From the NCBI GenBank assembly GCA_019843655.1, contig JACDQD010000004.1, positions 1,178,001-1,242,000 on the forward strand: a DNA stretch of 64,000 bases, written 5' to 3'. Made by a program: the position numbers and the translations under genes. Shown in pieces: positions 24,665 through 36,700 of the stretch. The DNA comes from Lethocerus indicus. Taxonomy: Eukaryota > Arthropoda > Insecta > Hemiptera > Belostomatidae. The notes under the pieces were generated by a model. The model worked only from the letters and a program-made list of their open reading frames with translations, made no database searches and had not been told where the DNA came from. The first letter of the stretch is position 1, and every line of letters starts with the position of its first letter.

Positions 24665-27600
24665 CACATCAAAACGTGCCCGCGGACCTGTTCATGATGC
24701 TGCCTACCCGGCGGCCATTAATAGAGGCCCGTGCGGCTCTCATTTCCAATATTTTTCGATATAATCAAGATTTATGTAATTCGAAACGCCCGCTAGGGGA
24801 GTCCATTATATGGAACGTAGTCATTTTCCCCCCGACTGATCCTGTTTCGGCTTCTCGCCATCTTCACTAGCATTGGGGCGGTAAATTTGTGAGGCACTTG
24901 TGCGGGTACAAATTACCTTAAATGGACAAAATCGCTTGGGGGGGGTGTTTTACTAGATCTTTCACGTTTTAAGAACGTTTTCAATTTTACTTTTCATTCA
25001 ATGAAAATTCCTAAATGATGGGTTTCTTCGTGAGAGCGTAATGAGCGCGTTCTTCTGGCGATGAAAAATTGTGGAAGTGACGTATATTTTACATTTATTC
25101 GATATTACGTTTTTTTTTTTAAATATGCATATATACCGTGTGTCGCAGATGAAACCGAGCGATTCGCAGTTCTCAGTGATACCGGTTGAGGAGATAGACG
25201 AGGCGCTGACCTCGTACAGTTCGGGCAACCACACGAGCAAATCGACCGCCAACGGAAGCATCATCACAATGACAATGAAAAACAACCATCTCATCGTAGA
25301 AACAGAAGAAAGGATCCCGGTAATCAATTTTCAATTCTGCGTCCAATTATTATCTCACGTAATCTCAATTTATTGCCGGAAGCGACTAGATTCATTAATA
25401 ATTGAATTAGGTATCAATTGACGACTATTAGAAATATTTCATTTCATTCATTCAAATCAAAATTAATAGATGCTTTTTCACTGTCTAATTATACGTTAAA
25501 ATCTAATGTGGTAGTTTACACGAGAGTATTTCTTAAGTTATTACATCTCGATCAGACCGTCTGTTTTAAAATAGATTTAATCGTTCGGAAGACAATTTTG
25601 AACCAACTATTTCCGGGCTAATTATGCAGCGTGGTTAATATACGTGAGCGGTATTTACTCGCATTCACGTTCGGCAATTTACACGGCAGTTCTATTCCTA
25701 CGGTTCGTCAACTCGCTCGCAGATGTGCAGGTCAAATAACGACTATTCTTCGGTTATACTTCGGTCATTTGGTCAGGCTGAAGGGCGATGAATATTCCCA
25801 CCTTAAGATACCGCGAGTTGGGCGGTCCACGAGGTTTGGAATTCCATGATTTAGTGCGGACCGGATGACCCGCGAACGACCGGGTCCACCGACCAGCCAG
25901 AGGAACGCTACTGGACAATGGTGGAAACCGTTTTAACAATCGAACAATTTATACAGAAGATAATTGATAAGAATTAATTTAATTTAGTTCGCCTCGTGAA
26001 AGGTAAGTGGGAAGGGAAGGGCGTTGGAACGGTTGCGCACAAGACGGCGGGACGTGCGTTTATTGATTTGAATTATTTCAGATCAAGAAACCTTTTGAAC
26101 AATTTTTTCCGCTAGTCAGCCTCTTAGTTAGTAGAGTGTAGAACGGGGCGCTCTGGACCCCCGTCAATTCATCTCCGATAGTTAAATTGTAGACAGTAAT
26201 TCTCCAGGTAGATGAACGCCAGCGTTTTCAAAGGAAACGACAAGCGATACCTCGGGATGCTACTGGTGCCGAAGTGAGGCCAAAATGGCCAGGTACAAGC
26301 GAGATCTCAATAAAGAACGTCTAGGAATAAACTTCTAATAAGTTTCAAATGCCTGTTTTGTGGTCTGCGAGGGGTTGGAATACCGTAGATTTCGTGTGTT
26401 TCTGTCTCCTCTACGTGATCATAAATGTTACACTATTCTGGCAATCGGAGTTGACCACGAATAGTTGACAATTCTATATATCGTTTAGACGAGAAATATG
26501 TTAATATTTCGTGACAATATTCCTCCGATTATTCCTATTTATAAAAGGCTATCTGACTCTGACTACTTTTCGATCGGTTTTTCTCCGAGAAAACAATTCT
26601 TGTACAAATACAAAACTGAATGCCGAATATTTTCGGGCCAACAAGCGCGAATTTCAGTCAAACGTATCCGTACGCGCATTGCTTTCTCTTTTTTTTTTTT
26701 TATTTTAGCCCGGAGTACGATTTTTTGCATAACTCAACAAGCCCCGAACAAACAGATTCGCATTTTCCCCACTCAACACGAAAAGCATTTTGACCCGTAA
26801 ACAGTATTTTTTTCCCACTCCGTACGAAATTTGGATTGATCCGCTGGCCGGAGGAATTCATTAAAACGAGCCGTCGAAAATGCTGGAACGGGGATAATTC
26901 ATATTTATGTTCTGAACGGAATCGTAAAAATCTAATGAAATTACTGCTGTTATGTGAACTCGTCCAGCAATTAGCACACAGTTTCAATTGAAGGCTAATT
27001 GGTTCCGCTTTTTAGCCGCTAATCTAAGCAATTTAAAATTCACAACAGTATTTCTTACTATATAAAAGGAGGACGGGAAGAAAGGGACCTTTGTAATTTC
27101 TGGATGCGAGCGATGTAGTAAAAATCGGAGGGCTCACACACAAAATTCATTTAGTTTACATGAAAATACTCATTAGTTACTTCTTGGTATTAGTTCAATG
27201 TTTTACATGAGACACCGACATTAGTATTATGACTATGAATTACTACTACGAATTGCTAATTTACACTAGCCATGCTCGCAGGTTACTCGTTGGGCGCAAT
27301 GCATTATACATTACAGTAGGAGTTCCTGCAAGTAACCTAATCCGTTCCACGAACCTGCTCTCTGTACGGGAAGTTGATTTTACGAAATTCTGACTGTACC
27401 TCCTTTGTGTGCCGGATTGAAAGAGGGGATGATCGTTCTACCTATTTGACATTCTTTAAGTAGCGACCACCCGCAGGAATAACTCCCGCAGGAAAAACTG
27501 AGCCTACTGACGGCACTGAATACGATTATAAGTAAAACAGGAAAGTACCAATAATTTAAGTAGTTAAATATAGTGGATGTCCAAAGTATCCTCCGCGAAC

Positions 27601-29403
27601 AATGTTCGGTACGTAGTCGATATTGTGATGAGACTTAGTGAGCTAATTGTAAAATAAATGGACGGGGGTAGCATCAAGGGTGGAGGGGGGAGGGGTAAAG
27701 AAGCCGGCTTGTGTTAGCTTTTACTAATTGGGGTAGTAGAGGAGAGGGAGTTGTGTTTAGGAAGGGGGTGGAGTGCTGTAGCCGGCGGAGTAAGATGATA
27801 ACGCCTGCTTATATCCTCCACGGTTAATCAACTTTAATGCTCGACCCCCACCCCCATACCGTACAATATCTCGTGTAAAGTTACAAGAGTAACAAATTAC
27901 TTCAGACCGTCCCCACTCCGAGTAAGGGTAGCCTCAGTTAGCAAACATTTATCGGCGCCTCCTTTCTCATAATCGAATTTGGGACAGCGAAAAAATTTTT
28001 TGAATTAGAATTTGAAATTTTTTGGAATTTGAATTTTGTTCGCCGATCTTCCCCCCAGCGTTCGACCTCAATTAGCGTAAAATTTACAATTTTTTATATT
28101 GCCATTACTTGCGACACCCTGTATATTATATATTGGGTATAGGGAGGGACCGAGGACGCTACCTTGTGGAATACCAGCAATTCCTGGAACAGAAACTGGA
28201 CTGAACTAGCGCCCACTGAGGGTGGTGCGGAAATGTACTTAACTAAAGTCCGTTGAGTGCACTTGCACCGATTGACTGGATTACTAAAAATAAACATTGT
28301 CATATAAAAAATAAAGTTGTCATATAATAGTTATTTTTAACACTATTAAAACGCGTAGTGTATTCAGTTTAATGCGCTAAATCGTTTCAATGGTACGGCG
28401 CTCCTGATACTAGCCCGCAACAAAGATGTGTCTTACGTTTTAGTATCGGCGCCTTACAGTACAAGTGGACAGTGCAGTGCAGAGGAGACTGAAACACACG
28501 AAATCTATCTGATAAGTGGAAATAAAATTACAATTCTGATTTTTTTTATTATACCAGGAGGTAAACGGAGAGGGTAGCAGCGTGTTTGTTGTGGAGGTCG
28601 AGACGAACAGTAGCGGTGCCGTGGGGGGTGGAGCACTACCCACTGACAGTGAGGCCATCATACACCAAGCCCAGGACGACCCCCTCGACGACGATATTCT
28701 AGGTACCAACCACCTCTTAAATAGTCCAAAAGAGACGTAGAGAGAAATTTAATCCGTCTACTGGAATTAATGAGCTCCAGTAGTTTAAGTAATTACAAAT
28801 ACGAACTAAGAGATGGGGGATGAGTGCCAGTTATCTTTGTTCATGTCTCAGTGCCACGTCCTTCGTAGATCCTTTCGACGGAGCTCTTTCAAAGCCCGTC
28901 TACTCGGCGACCTCTCATTTTCTTTCTAAAAAAAAATCGCGCTGAAAGAAAGCTCTCAAGTTTCAGGTCCGAGCACGGGTCTGTCGCAGTCCGACCTGAG
29001 CGCCTCGTCGAACGGGTCGAACAACCCGACCTACAGCTACGGTAACCAACAGGAGTACACGGCGGACACGGCGGCGGTTATGGACGGTGTGGTCGGCGAG
29101 AGGGTCCCGGGGCCGAGTTCGGAGGAGGCGGTTAGGCGGCGGCGGCAGCGGCAGCAGGAGGAGGAGCGGCAGAAGGAGGAGGTTAAGGAGGAGCGGGCGG
29201 GCAGCTTCCAGGACGACGACGAGATCTACCTGGAGCAGCAGCGCCAGCTGGGCAACGGGGCGGGAGAGGCCCCCCTGCGACCCGCCGCCAGCCCCTGCCC
29301 AGCCCTCCGTGGAGACCGCCGCCCTCCTCTCCTCTTAGGCTCCCTCCTCAACAAGGTACCGCTCTCATCCCACTATAGCCCAGCGCCGACGGAATTCGGT
29401 TAA
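14612..29403 (+). CDS. single-pass membrane protein, 3' part of gene (TM segment and cytoplasmic tail), unidentified
   Basis: Five exons chain in phase: 14612-14699, 22162-22276, 25149-25319, 28558-28702 and 28967-29403, giving about 317 residues. The first carries a hydrophobic helix (VVLASILTLVPLVLVLVSYL) followed by basic residues (RFCWGRLKR), as expected for a stop-transfer segment. The tail continues DFSKGLDREPST, then NHLIVETEERIP, VFVVEVE, acidic DDPLDDDILG and SLSQSDLS-like SQSDLSASS, and has an N-P-T-Y motif (about 29023-29034) of the type bound by PTB domains. A charged Arg/Gln/Glu-rich stretch follows. The extracellular part must lie on exons left of 14612, probably outside the window. 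The length and motifs suggest an adhesion or receptor-like protein, but I do not recognise the family. The C-terminus is uncertain: the annotated frame ends at 29403, while a frame shifted by one after six Cs (29270-29275) gives a more natural tail ending VETAALLSS at 29338. Confidence 0.75.
16671..16894 (+). mobile_element. short TIR element (MITE) with a DUF4817-type transposase N-terminus
   Basis: Inverted ends of about 33 bp (GGGTGTCCCAAAATTAACGC and onward to GATTTGAAT) are flanked by TA, consistent with a TA target-site duplication. Inside, at 16789, is a short frame MVEQSVFIVEQYFKNNESLA, resembling the helix-turn-helix start of insect IS630/Tc1-like transposases. The body is otherwise deleted, so this is a non-autonomous derivative about 220 bp long in the first large intron. 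Confidence 0.8.
17447..17524. repeat. (CA)n(TA)n microsatellite
   Basis: About 29 CA units run directly into about 10 TA units. The long Cys-Val frame on the minus strand comes from this repeat. Confidence 0.95.
19025..19084. repeat. GGAGGGAT-type minisatellite
   Basis: Imperfect array of GGAGGGAT and GGAT units on a purine-rich strand. It creates the Pro/Ser-rich frame on the minus strand and the Gly/Asp-rich frame on the plus strand at 18515-19245, neither of which I accept as a gene. Confidence 0.9.
19368..19545 (-). mobile_element. mariner transposase C-terminal relic
   Basis: The minus strand translates to LEEFFKRGIENLPEKWQRVV, then DNIGKYIVD and a stop. This is the characteristic end of mariner-family transposases (GI..LP.RWQ.VVD..G.YI). 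It is followed by an apparent terminal sequence GTACCCCTAAT. Everything upstream (catalytic D,D34D region) is absent nearby, so it is a 5'-truncated fossil. Confidence 0.85.
20992..21044. repeat. (GGCTGT/GGCTGC)n minisatellite
   Basis: About eight hexamer units, first GTGGCT-type then GCGGCT-type. Confidence 0.85.
21190..21640 (+). mobile_element. jockey-clade retrotransposon 3' end (copy R3)
   Basis: Open for 85 codons from 21194: RYLGLHPDKRLTWNPPHTRL, then LLKRTSKLTLSNKLTIYKSI and THGIELWGST, which is the reverse-transcriptase thumb and C-terminal region of jockey-like ORF2. The frame breaks after WGST, and the AP.YVSN segment is deleted. The end lacks the GTACAAAATAAA tail. Confidence 0.88.
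23015..23640 (+). mobile_element. jockey-clade retrotransposon 3' end (copy R4), longest of its family
   Basis: Contains MRYLGLHPEKRLAWNPPHTR, LLKRTSKLISNNKLTIYRAI, TYGTE and, after a frame change, FQSKVLRTILNAPRYVSNRT and IHHDLNIPTKSQ. A 3' UTR follows with TGCCATCTTTGGGTGG and the tail GTACAAAATAAAAAAGGTT. This copy best defines the family consensus in the window. Confidence 0.9.
24540..24663. repeat. (CTCCCT)n(CT)n homopyrimidine tract
   Basis: About 124 nt of pure pyrimidine on the plus strand: roughly 17 CTCCCT hexamers, then about 10 CT units. Long Ser-Pro and Arg-Gly frames over it are artefacts. Confidence 0.95.
24838..24905. repeat. foldback family, single-arm fragment F10
   Basis: GTTTCGGCTTCTCGCCATCT, then TCACTAGCATTGGGGCGGTA and AATTTGTGAGGCAC. 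Related to the arm GTTTCGGCCGCTCGCCATCT of F1 and closest to the copy at 57.55 kb. Confidence 0.65.
26341..26415. repeat. foldback family outer block, fragment F4
   Basis: CTGTTTTGTGGTCTGCGAGG, then GGTTGGAATACCGTAGATTT and CGTGTGTTTCTGTCTCCTCT. Nearly identical to 3137-3200; the arm itself is missing. Confidence 0.8.
28120..28203 (-). mobile_element. non-LTR reverse transcriptase fragment (core motif)
   Basis: On the minus strand one frame reads VSVPGIAGIPQGSVLGPSLY, then PIY. This is the conserved GIPQGSVLGP motif of jockey-type reverse transcriptases. The fragment is under 90 bp and is cut off by the foldback fragment that starts at about 28204. Confidence 0.8.
28204..28500. repeat. foldback family, half copy F5
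   Basis: GCGCCCACTGAGGGTGGTGC, then AACTAAAGTCCGTTGAGTGC and ACTTGCACCGATTG, followed by the core GGTACGGCGC, TGATACTAGCCCGCAACAAA, and GCGCCTTACAGTACAAGTGG. It ends GAAACACACGAAATC. It lies about 58 bp before the fourth in-window exon of the membrane-protein gene. Confidence 0.82.
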
Positions 29404-32400
29404 AGAAGTATAATTTAAATCGGGACCCGACCGCGTTTTAGAGGCCTGGAACGCCGTCGAGGAACGGCTAAACTGGCGAGGGCTAGTCCTTTGTCGCCCT
29501 TACATCCGATGTTTTTCGTAGATTCATCTTTTCCTACCGTTCTCGTACGCTTTCTGTTCTCTCGTGCGCCCTTTATGTCTTCGAGCGTTAATCGAATTCC
29601 GTTTGGGATCGAGCGATAACTTCCACTTTGCTTCTTTTCGCTTGGGAAATATCACCTCTCGGATATTTTGTCCGTTTGACGATATCTCTGGCCGTCAATA
29701 GAGAACCGGGTCAAAATGAGACGTGTACTGCTGTTTTTACGTTTCGCTATAACGCCGTTTGGCCACGTTAACGTAACATTTAAAAGAAGCGGTGATAATA
29801 AATAATAGTTGAAAGTAATAATTGTTAGAGTAGAAAATATGAAAAAACTAAATTTTACCGTAAAAATATTTGTGATGCAAAGAGCTTCAGCCCAGTTTTC
29901 TTTCTAAACCCTCAAAATATATATCCGGATTAGTTAAAGATAGTTCCCAAAACTGTTGTTAGGAACCATTCGGGAATATATAAATAAATTGCCCTTTTTA
30001 GAAGGCTCCGTGAAATGATACCTCTCTAATGCGGAGATATATTTTGACGGGAAGCAAAGATTCAAACCAGTGTTTTTCATGTGCAGATAAACATAATACA
30101 ATTCTGAACACCAACGAACTGAGTGAATTCACCCGTCCAATTATGGAACGATAGAACAAAAGTGTTGTGAAGGTATGTTAAAGTGTATTAAGTTATTTCT
30201 TAAATCATATGTTAGAAAATTAGTACTAAACGTTTTCAAATTAAACAAAAGGTGATAAAGCGAAGTATAACTCTAATGGTTAATTAAAATTTCGTCCAAA
30301 TAATAGATTTATTGAGCTGAATAACATTCGGATTTATAATTTAATTAAATTATAATACTTTATAAAGAAATCCTCTTGTAAATGTAAATTACCGTTATCT
30401 AGATTGTAAATTTGATTTGTAATTGTGCCAACTTAGAAAAATAAAAATAATGTAATAAATCCGATAAGGTATTATAAAAATTAAATTATAAGAAATAATT
30501 CTTATAGAATGTGATCTTTGTTATTTATTTCAGATATCATTAATTTGTAATAGTTCCTAAGTGTTTCCTTTGTGAATAAATTGTTACAATTCAATTAATT
30601 TGGATATGAATAAAGGTGATAATGCATTGCATTTATAATATGGAAGTAAATATAAATAAATGTGACTATAATATATTCATGAATATTGTAAAAATTAAAC
30701 ATAAATTAGTTATAACTATAAAAATTTATACATTTTATCCCAAAGAAAAGCTTACTCTGTCAGACTGTGCCATAAAAGTTATTACTGTTACATAGACCAA
30801 ATATTTAATTACTTTCTTGTATAATTAAACACATAATATATTGAATTATAAATGATAATATCATCGTAAACATTAGTAATTAAAATAAATTAACAGTAAA
30901 TATAACTAAACAGGAAATTTGGTTGAATGCAACAAATTCCTATATTATATGGTAGTTTCCCAAATCTTGTAAAATAAAAAGACAGAAGAAAATGCAATTA
31001 ATAAGATGGTAAATCACATGTTGGTCAATCTAATAGTTTACAATAATAGTTGTTATTTTTTTATTTTAGATATTTAATTTAAAATATTAATTAGGTGGGC
31101 CATGAGGGTTTTTAGTACCATTATTCTTGCAATATTCTATCTCCCTCACTGATTTTATCTAGTACTAGACCAATTTTGACTTCTTACCATCCTCAGTGGC
31201 ATTATTTCACAGATAAGGGAGATACTTAATCAAGTGTTGGTTACCAGTGAGGCATCATACGTGCACTGTCTCTGCACATTACTATCACAAGAATTATGAT
31301 ACATTTTACTATGAAATTGTAAGCTTTCTGGTATTAACCAGCATTTAATCGATACAATGCCAATAAACAGCAACAGTGCAAACAGGTAACCAACACGCAT
31401 AAGTCCTTCAGTAATCTACTGATGGAACACTACTGAAGACGGTAAGGAGCCAAAAGTGGTCTAGTATCAGACCAGTTAGATCAGTGTATACAGACAGAAG
31501 ATTGCAATAATTATGACATTTTAAATATTTTATTAAATTTTTTTGGTATTTTGTTATTTACTAAAGAATTCGTTTTCTTTAATATAAATTTAAAAGGCAG
31601 TTTATTTATTTATAAAAATATAATATTTTTCAAAACAGTGCATTATAATTATATAAACGGAAATTAAATATAAATCCCAATAGGTAGGTCAGGGAATTTG
31701 GAGTGAGTACTGTGAAGTAACAACCCGGAGAAAAAAATCAAACTTAATTCTATGACACATGTGGTTTTGTACCTATTTTCATATTATGTGTTCTGCTTAT
31801 TAGGGAAAAATTGGAACTCTTTACCGGTAAAAGAAGACTTTAAAGCTATGTAAAAATAGAAAAGTAAATGTGACCAAAATATTTGTAAATATTTTAACTA
31901 ATGATAATGTTTAAAAATTCCTGAGACTATTTTAAGTAAATATAATTTTTTTTAATCCTAATTGAAAACTATCCAAACTTAAAAATATATATAAAATTGA
32001 AAAAGTCTTTTGATTAGTACGAACTATAAGGACAATTAAATATTGTCGCAAGAGTCTATTGTAAAATCCATAATTTAAATTGAAATAATAGGATTTTTAT
32101 CAATTTAAATTTTAGAATTACTATTGACTTTTATAAATCTTTGTAAGTTATGATTGCTTGTAGATATCAGAAATAGTAAATATTAGAGCCCTTCATTGAT
32201 TACATTTAGTCCATCACATAACACCAATTGAAGCAAACTACCCAAAAAAATATCCTACGGGTTCAACATAAACTCTTTCTACACATTCAATTATCTGTAG
32301 TTCGCTAAACATATGAAATGTTAAAACACAAGATAAAAATGCTTATTATTGATTAACCGCTTGTATTTTATAATAGGTAATAAAGAAGCTTTCAAATTGA

Positions 32401-33724
32401 AAATTATTTTCTCATTGGCTTATCTGAAAATGTTTATCTAAATGTATCCATAAGATTAACAAAAGGGAGCAATCTGTAAACTATACATATTCATACTGAG
32501 ATTTAATTCCAAATACCTTTTCCTTCTTTAATGAATCCAAACTAAAGCAATGAGTGCTGCTTCAGCACACTTCTAATAATGCTAGATAGTAAATGAATAT
32601 TTAGTTTTCCATGTCTAATTATTAATTATTAGTTGAAGGATGATAACAAATGAAGAATAAGGTGCCAATCTATTATTTAATTATTCTGTGAAATGATCTA
32701 TTATTGGTTACGGATGGAGTTTTTAAATATTTTTATTCTTAAAACTTATGTGAAAATAAATATAGAGGTAGCCTGCTTAAATTACTTATGCTGTTTAATG
32801 TATAGTAGCTTCTGTCAGAACAATGTGACAGTTACGTTATACCAACGTTGAAAAATGAAAAATAGCATACAAGTATGAGCATATTTGTTTAAAAAACATT
32901 GCCATTTTCACATAAAAGATTATTGAAAAGCAAGTAAAAATTTCTTTATCTTCTGTAATGTGAATTAAACATTTTTGTACCATGAGACCTATAATTTATG
33001 TGTGTTAACCTGATTATCCGAACTGTAGTTGTGGTTTTAAAATAAATAAATTTTCAATAAATATTACTGTCATTAATATCTGAATGACCCAAATATGTCT
33101 GCAAATTTAACACTTAGATTTTTACATGTATAGACTGATATTGTGCTATATGATATTTAATGCCACAATAAACTGATTTCATAATTCACTCAGAAAATAA
33201 AATAAATAATAGCGAAGCGAGCTGTTATAAAGAATTCCTGAAGATTACTGAATTGAAGAAAACAAGGTCACCATGTCATAAAATATAAGAAATAGATGAA
33301 TCGTGATGAAACTGAAAAAATGCAGTTTTAGGACACAAAATTGGTTGAAAAATGCGGTTCTAGGGCACACAATCGGCTAAAACATTAGCTTTTTTGCCCA
33401 AAAATTCGGTTTTAGGCGCAAAATCTGTTCATTAACAGTAGATTAATAAATATTCAATAACATTTAATGTACAAATATATATTTTTATTATAGAAATACA
33501 CTGTGATAATTTAAAAACAATTTCAATTGAAAACATGTTTTGACATCTTAGACCTTTCTAATATTATAATATAGTGTTCTAGATCACCAATGTAATTTAA
33601 AAGTCTTTCATTCTTGGATGTGTTGAATAATTTTAAACAATAGCCAAAAAGAAAAAATATGTAATCCTTACATAATGTTTTGAGTATATACATTCCTGGT
33701 ATATTTATATACAAGTATGAATAT
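29404..33724. other. 3' flank and AT-rich intergenic region, no gene seen
   Basis: The first ~400 bp are probably 3' UTR of the membrane-protein gene (AATAAA near 29799). From about 29.8 kb the GC content drops sharply and homopolymeric G/C runs disappear. The only structure recognised is an old foldback copy at 31.1 kb. Confidence 0.5.
31100..31490. repeat. ancient foldback copy F6
   Basis: The left arm CTAGACCAATTTTGACTTCT, then TACCATCCTCAGTGGCATTA, and an inverted right arm ACTACTGAAGACGGTAAGGA, then GCCAAAAGTGGTCTAG, align with F1 at many mismatches, mostly G/C to A/T. It has kept both arms and the centre, so it is an older insertion than F1, F7 and F9. Confidence 0.75.
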
Positions 33725-33730
33725 TTTATT
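33725..33730 (-). terminator. candidate poly(A) signal of WDR75
   Basis: AATAAA on the minus strand about 65 bp past the stop codon of the WD-repeat gene. Confidence 0.6.
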
Positions 33731-33793
33731 GCCTCTTGAATGTCAAATCACTTTTTTCACAAATCACTTTCACTGAAAAGATAGGAATACTAC

Positions 33794-36700
33794 CTACTTA
33801 TATGAGAAATTGTCAATATCTCCTTTAACATCTTCAAAAAAATCCAGTCCAAAATTTAATTTGCTGTCATCAGAGTCTGCATCCATCATCTCCTCATCAA
33901 TCTGAATTGTGTTCAATTTTTTTGGTGACATATCAACATCCATTTCGGAAACATTTGGAGCATTTTCTTTAGTATTCAGTTTTTTTTGTAAAATAAACTG
34001 AAGGTTCAGTGAATTTTTCTTCTTTTCTTTTATATCTCCTTCTTCTTCAGATTCGGATGAATCCAGTTCAGAAATACCGCCATCTTTTTCTTCTTCTTCT
34101 TCTTCTACATTGTCTTTTAAGTTAGTATCCTGATTCTTCTTCCTACAAATGAATTTGCAATAAATAAAAAGGTCTGCATTTTGAGACGGATTAAGATATG
34201 TTTGTAAAAAAAAATTTACATTCACAACAGGTAACTTACTTTGTCACTATTAGGGATTGCAAAAGACTTCCGCAAAGAAGGCTGGTTGGTGGCATTGCAT
34301 GAGCTGGAGCTTTCAGCAACTGTAAATTATAGCAATATAAATATTTCTATATTTTCAAATACTTTGAATTAATTGTTTATGCAGTGGCATCTGTGTGACA
34401 ACATGTGTATGGCATTCCTCAACATAAAAAAATTACAAGTAACATTCACTGAAATTCGGTAGCTGACATGCATAAAAGAAAATAATTAGAAAGAGGTATT
34501 TTTCATTAAATATGCACATTTCTACACCAGATTCAAGTTACATAACCCAAAATCTGAAAGGAAAAATAAAAAATAACGGTATCAGTGAATGTCAGGGAAC
34601 ATCTTGTTTAGGAATTGGCATGCATAGCGGCTGCGGTTATTGGACATCCTTCAATCATGCAAATTGATAAGTGTTCAAGCATGGTCTATTTATAAAGCAA
34701 ATTGCAACAGACATCATAAGACGAAACGTAATAAATACACAGGCAACGGTATATCAATATAATAAAACTATTTATAAAACTGAAAACGTGTTAAATTTTT
34801 AAAACACTTCTAAAAATAAAAAAGACGTAAATAAGTGAAGATAAAAATTAATATAAAAAAATACACTGCAAGAATAAATAACTCGATATGGTCTGAGACT
34901 AAACTGAAACTGAAACTAATACTGGAGACAAACAAAACTTAAGTTTGGTATTCAAATTTGTTTCAAAGATTAAATTAAAGTTCAATATTTAAATCTTAGC
35001 ACAATCAATAAAAGTTCAAATTTTTAAAAATCGTTGTATAAAAGAGATCTCATTAGTATGCCAATACTAAGGAATCATTTAATATAATATAATGGGTGAT
35101 ATATACAAAATAAACACATAGTTAATGACATATTTAAATACATTTTTTCCTTCATTTTAAGATCCTTATGTAACTAGTAGGTTTAAAATACATATATAAT
35201 AACTACATTTGATAGGAGAAGAGATATGAAAAACTGGTTTGTTTAGATATGAAAAATTAAAATTAAGGCAACTTGTGAAATTAATTAAATATTAATGTTT
35301 CTTATATATAAAGAAATGTAAACAGTAAATGCACTTTATTATGTTGTTCTTTAAATTAATTTAATAAAAACAATTTTTTTAGCTATTACATTCCTGATAT
35401 TAAACTGTTTGAAATAAAAATGGAACAAAAAAATACAATCAAGAAAGACACGTGTACACACGTGGAAATAACCTCTATTGAGTACAGAGGATGTACAACA
35501 TTATGAGAAATGGGTCAACTGTCCAAATCTGACAGCCTTAACAAAATCAAATAGTACATAATAATGGTCAGTAAAATGTTAAAAATAGAACAAGTATGTT
35601 CAATAATTGAACGACTATAAAGTATAAAATTGCCAAAGTAAATTATTTTATTCTCTCTCAATGAATTGAAGGCAAATCTCAATTATCTAATGGCAGAAAA
35701 TACCTCAAGGAAATACAATGAACAAGTGACGAGTGTTAATCCTTATGCAGAACCACCATAATGGTGTCCATTAGACATGTAATATGAATGATAATAAATA
35801 GAAAAATACTGAAATGTCAGAGATGTGAACTATTAAGCTCTGGTAGGTACAATTGAATAAAATAAAAATAATTAATATTTAAATTATAAACTCAAAAAAT
35901 TATATTAAAATTTGATCAGGTCTGTATTTTTGTTCATAGAATATGCATATATATAATACACACACACACATATTTTACCACACATCTTATTTAATTCAAT
36001 GTCATATGCCATAATACATCCATGAAATAATAAACTACAAAGTGCGTAAGGTAACTTAAAGATCCGAATAAAACATTAATACCACAATTTTTCTACGCCT
36101 TGAATCTCCCCTCCTATAGTAATATAAACTCAAGCACCACATGATCTTATTAATCAATTCTGTCTGCTCAAAGTACACACTAATTCACATAACAAATGTG
36201 AAGGCAACTAGGTGCACTTGAAAAAGTTCTTCGTGCTTAACTCACACATTATTCTGGGTGCTGATGGTAAGTACAATACTTTTCGTGTTTGAAATTGACA
36301 GTATGACAGGGGAAAAAACCGAATTAAATTTCATAAAACTATTTTGTCAAATTTACGACAAAGAACTTTTGCACCAATATTTGTTCATTCAATTGAGTAA
36401 TAATAATAAACAATGTATATGAGTGTGTGTGGACACATTCCCGAAAAACATTAGCACAGTATGTGTACTTAGATAAATAATATGAATTCAGGTTTGATAC
36501 ATTATCACCTTAAATACAGCAGGAATTTATATTACAGTAAGGAGATAGAAAAGAGCATATAAATATTCCACAAGTTAAAAATATTATTCACCATTTCCAA
36601 ATATCAAACAGAAATTGAAAGAATGTTTGGAATTCTTCAGTTGTGTCTTTTATCTTAGTGTTCCCATTAAATGGGAGATAAGAATTTTTCCCCACGTATT

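Noticed and set aside
24443..24697. Arg-Gly and Ser-Pro repeat proteins
   Set aside because: Pure products of the CTCCCT hexamer array.
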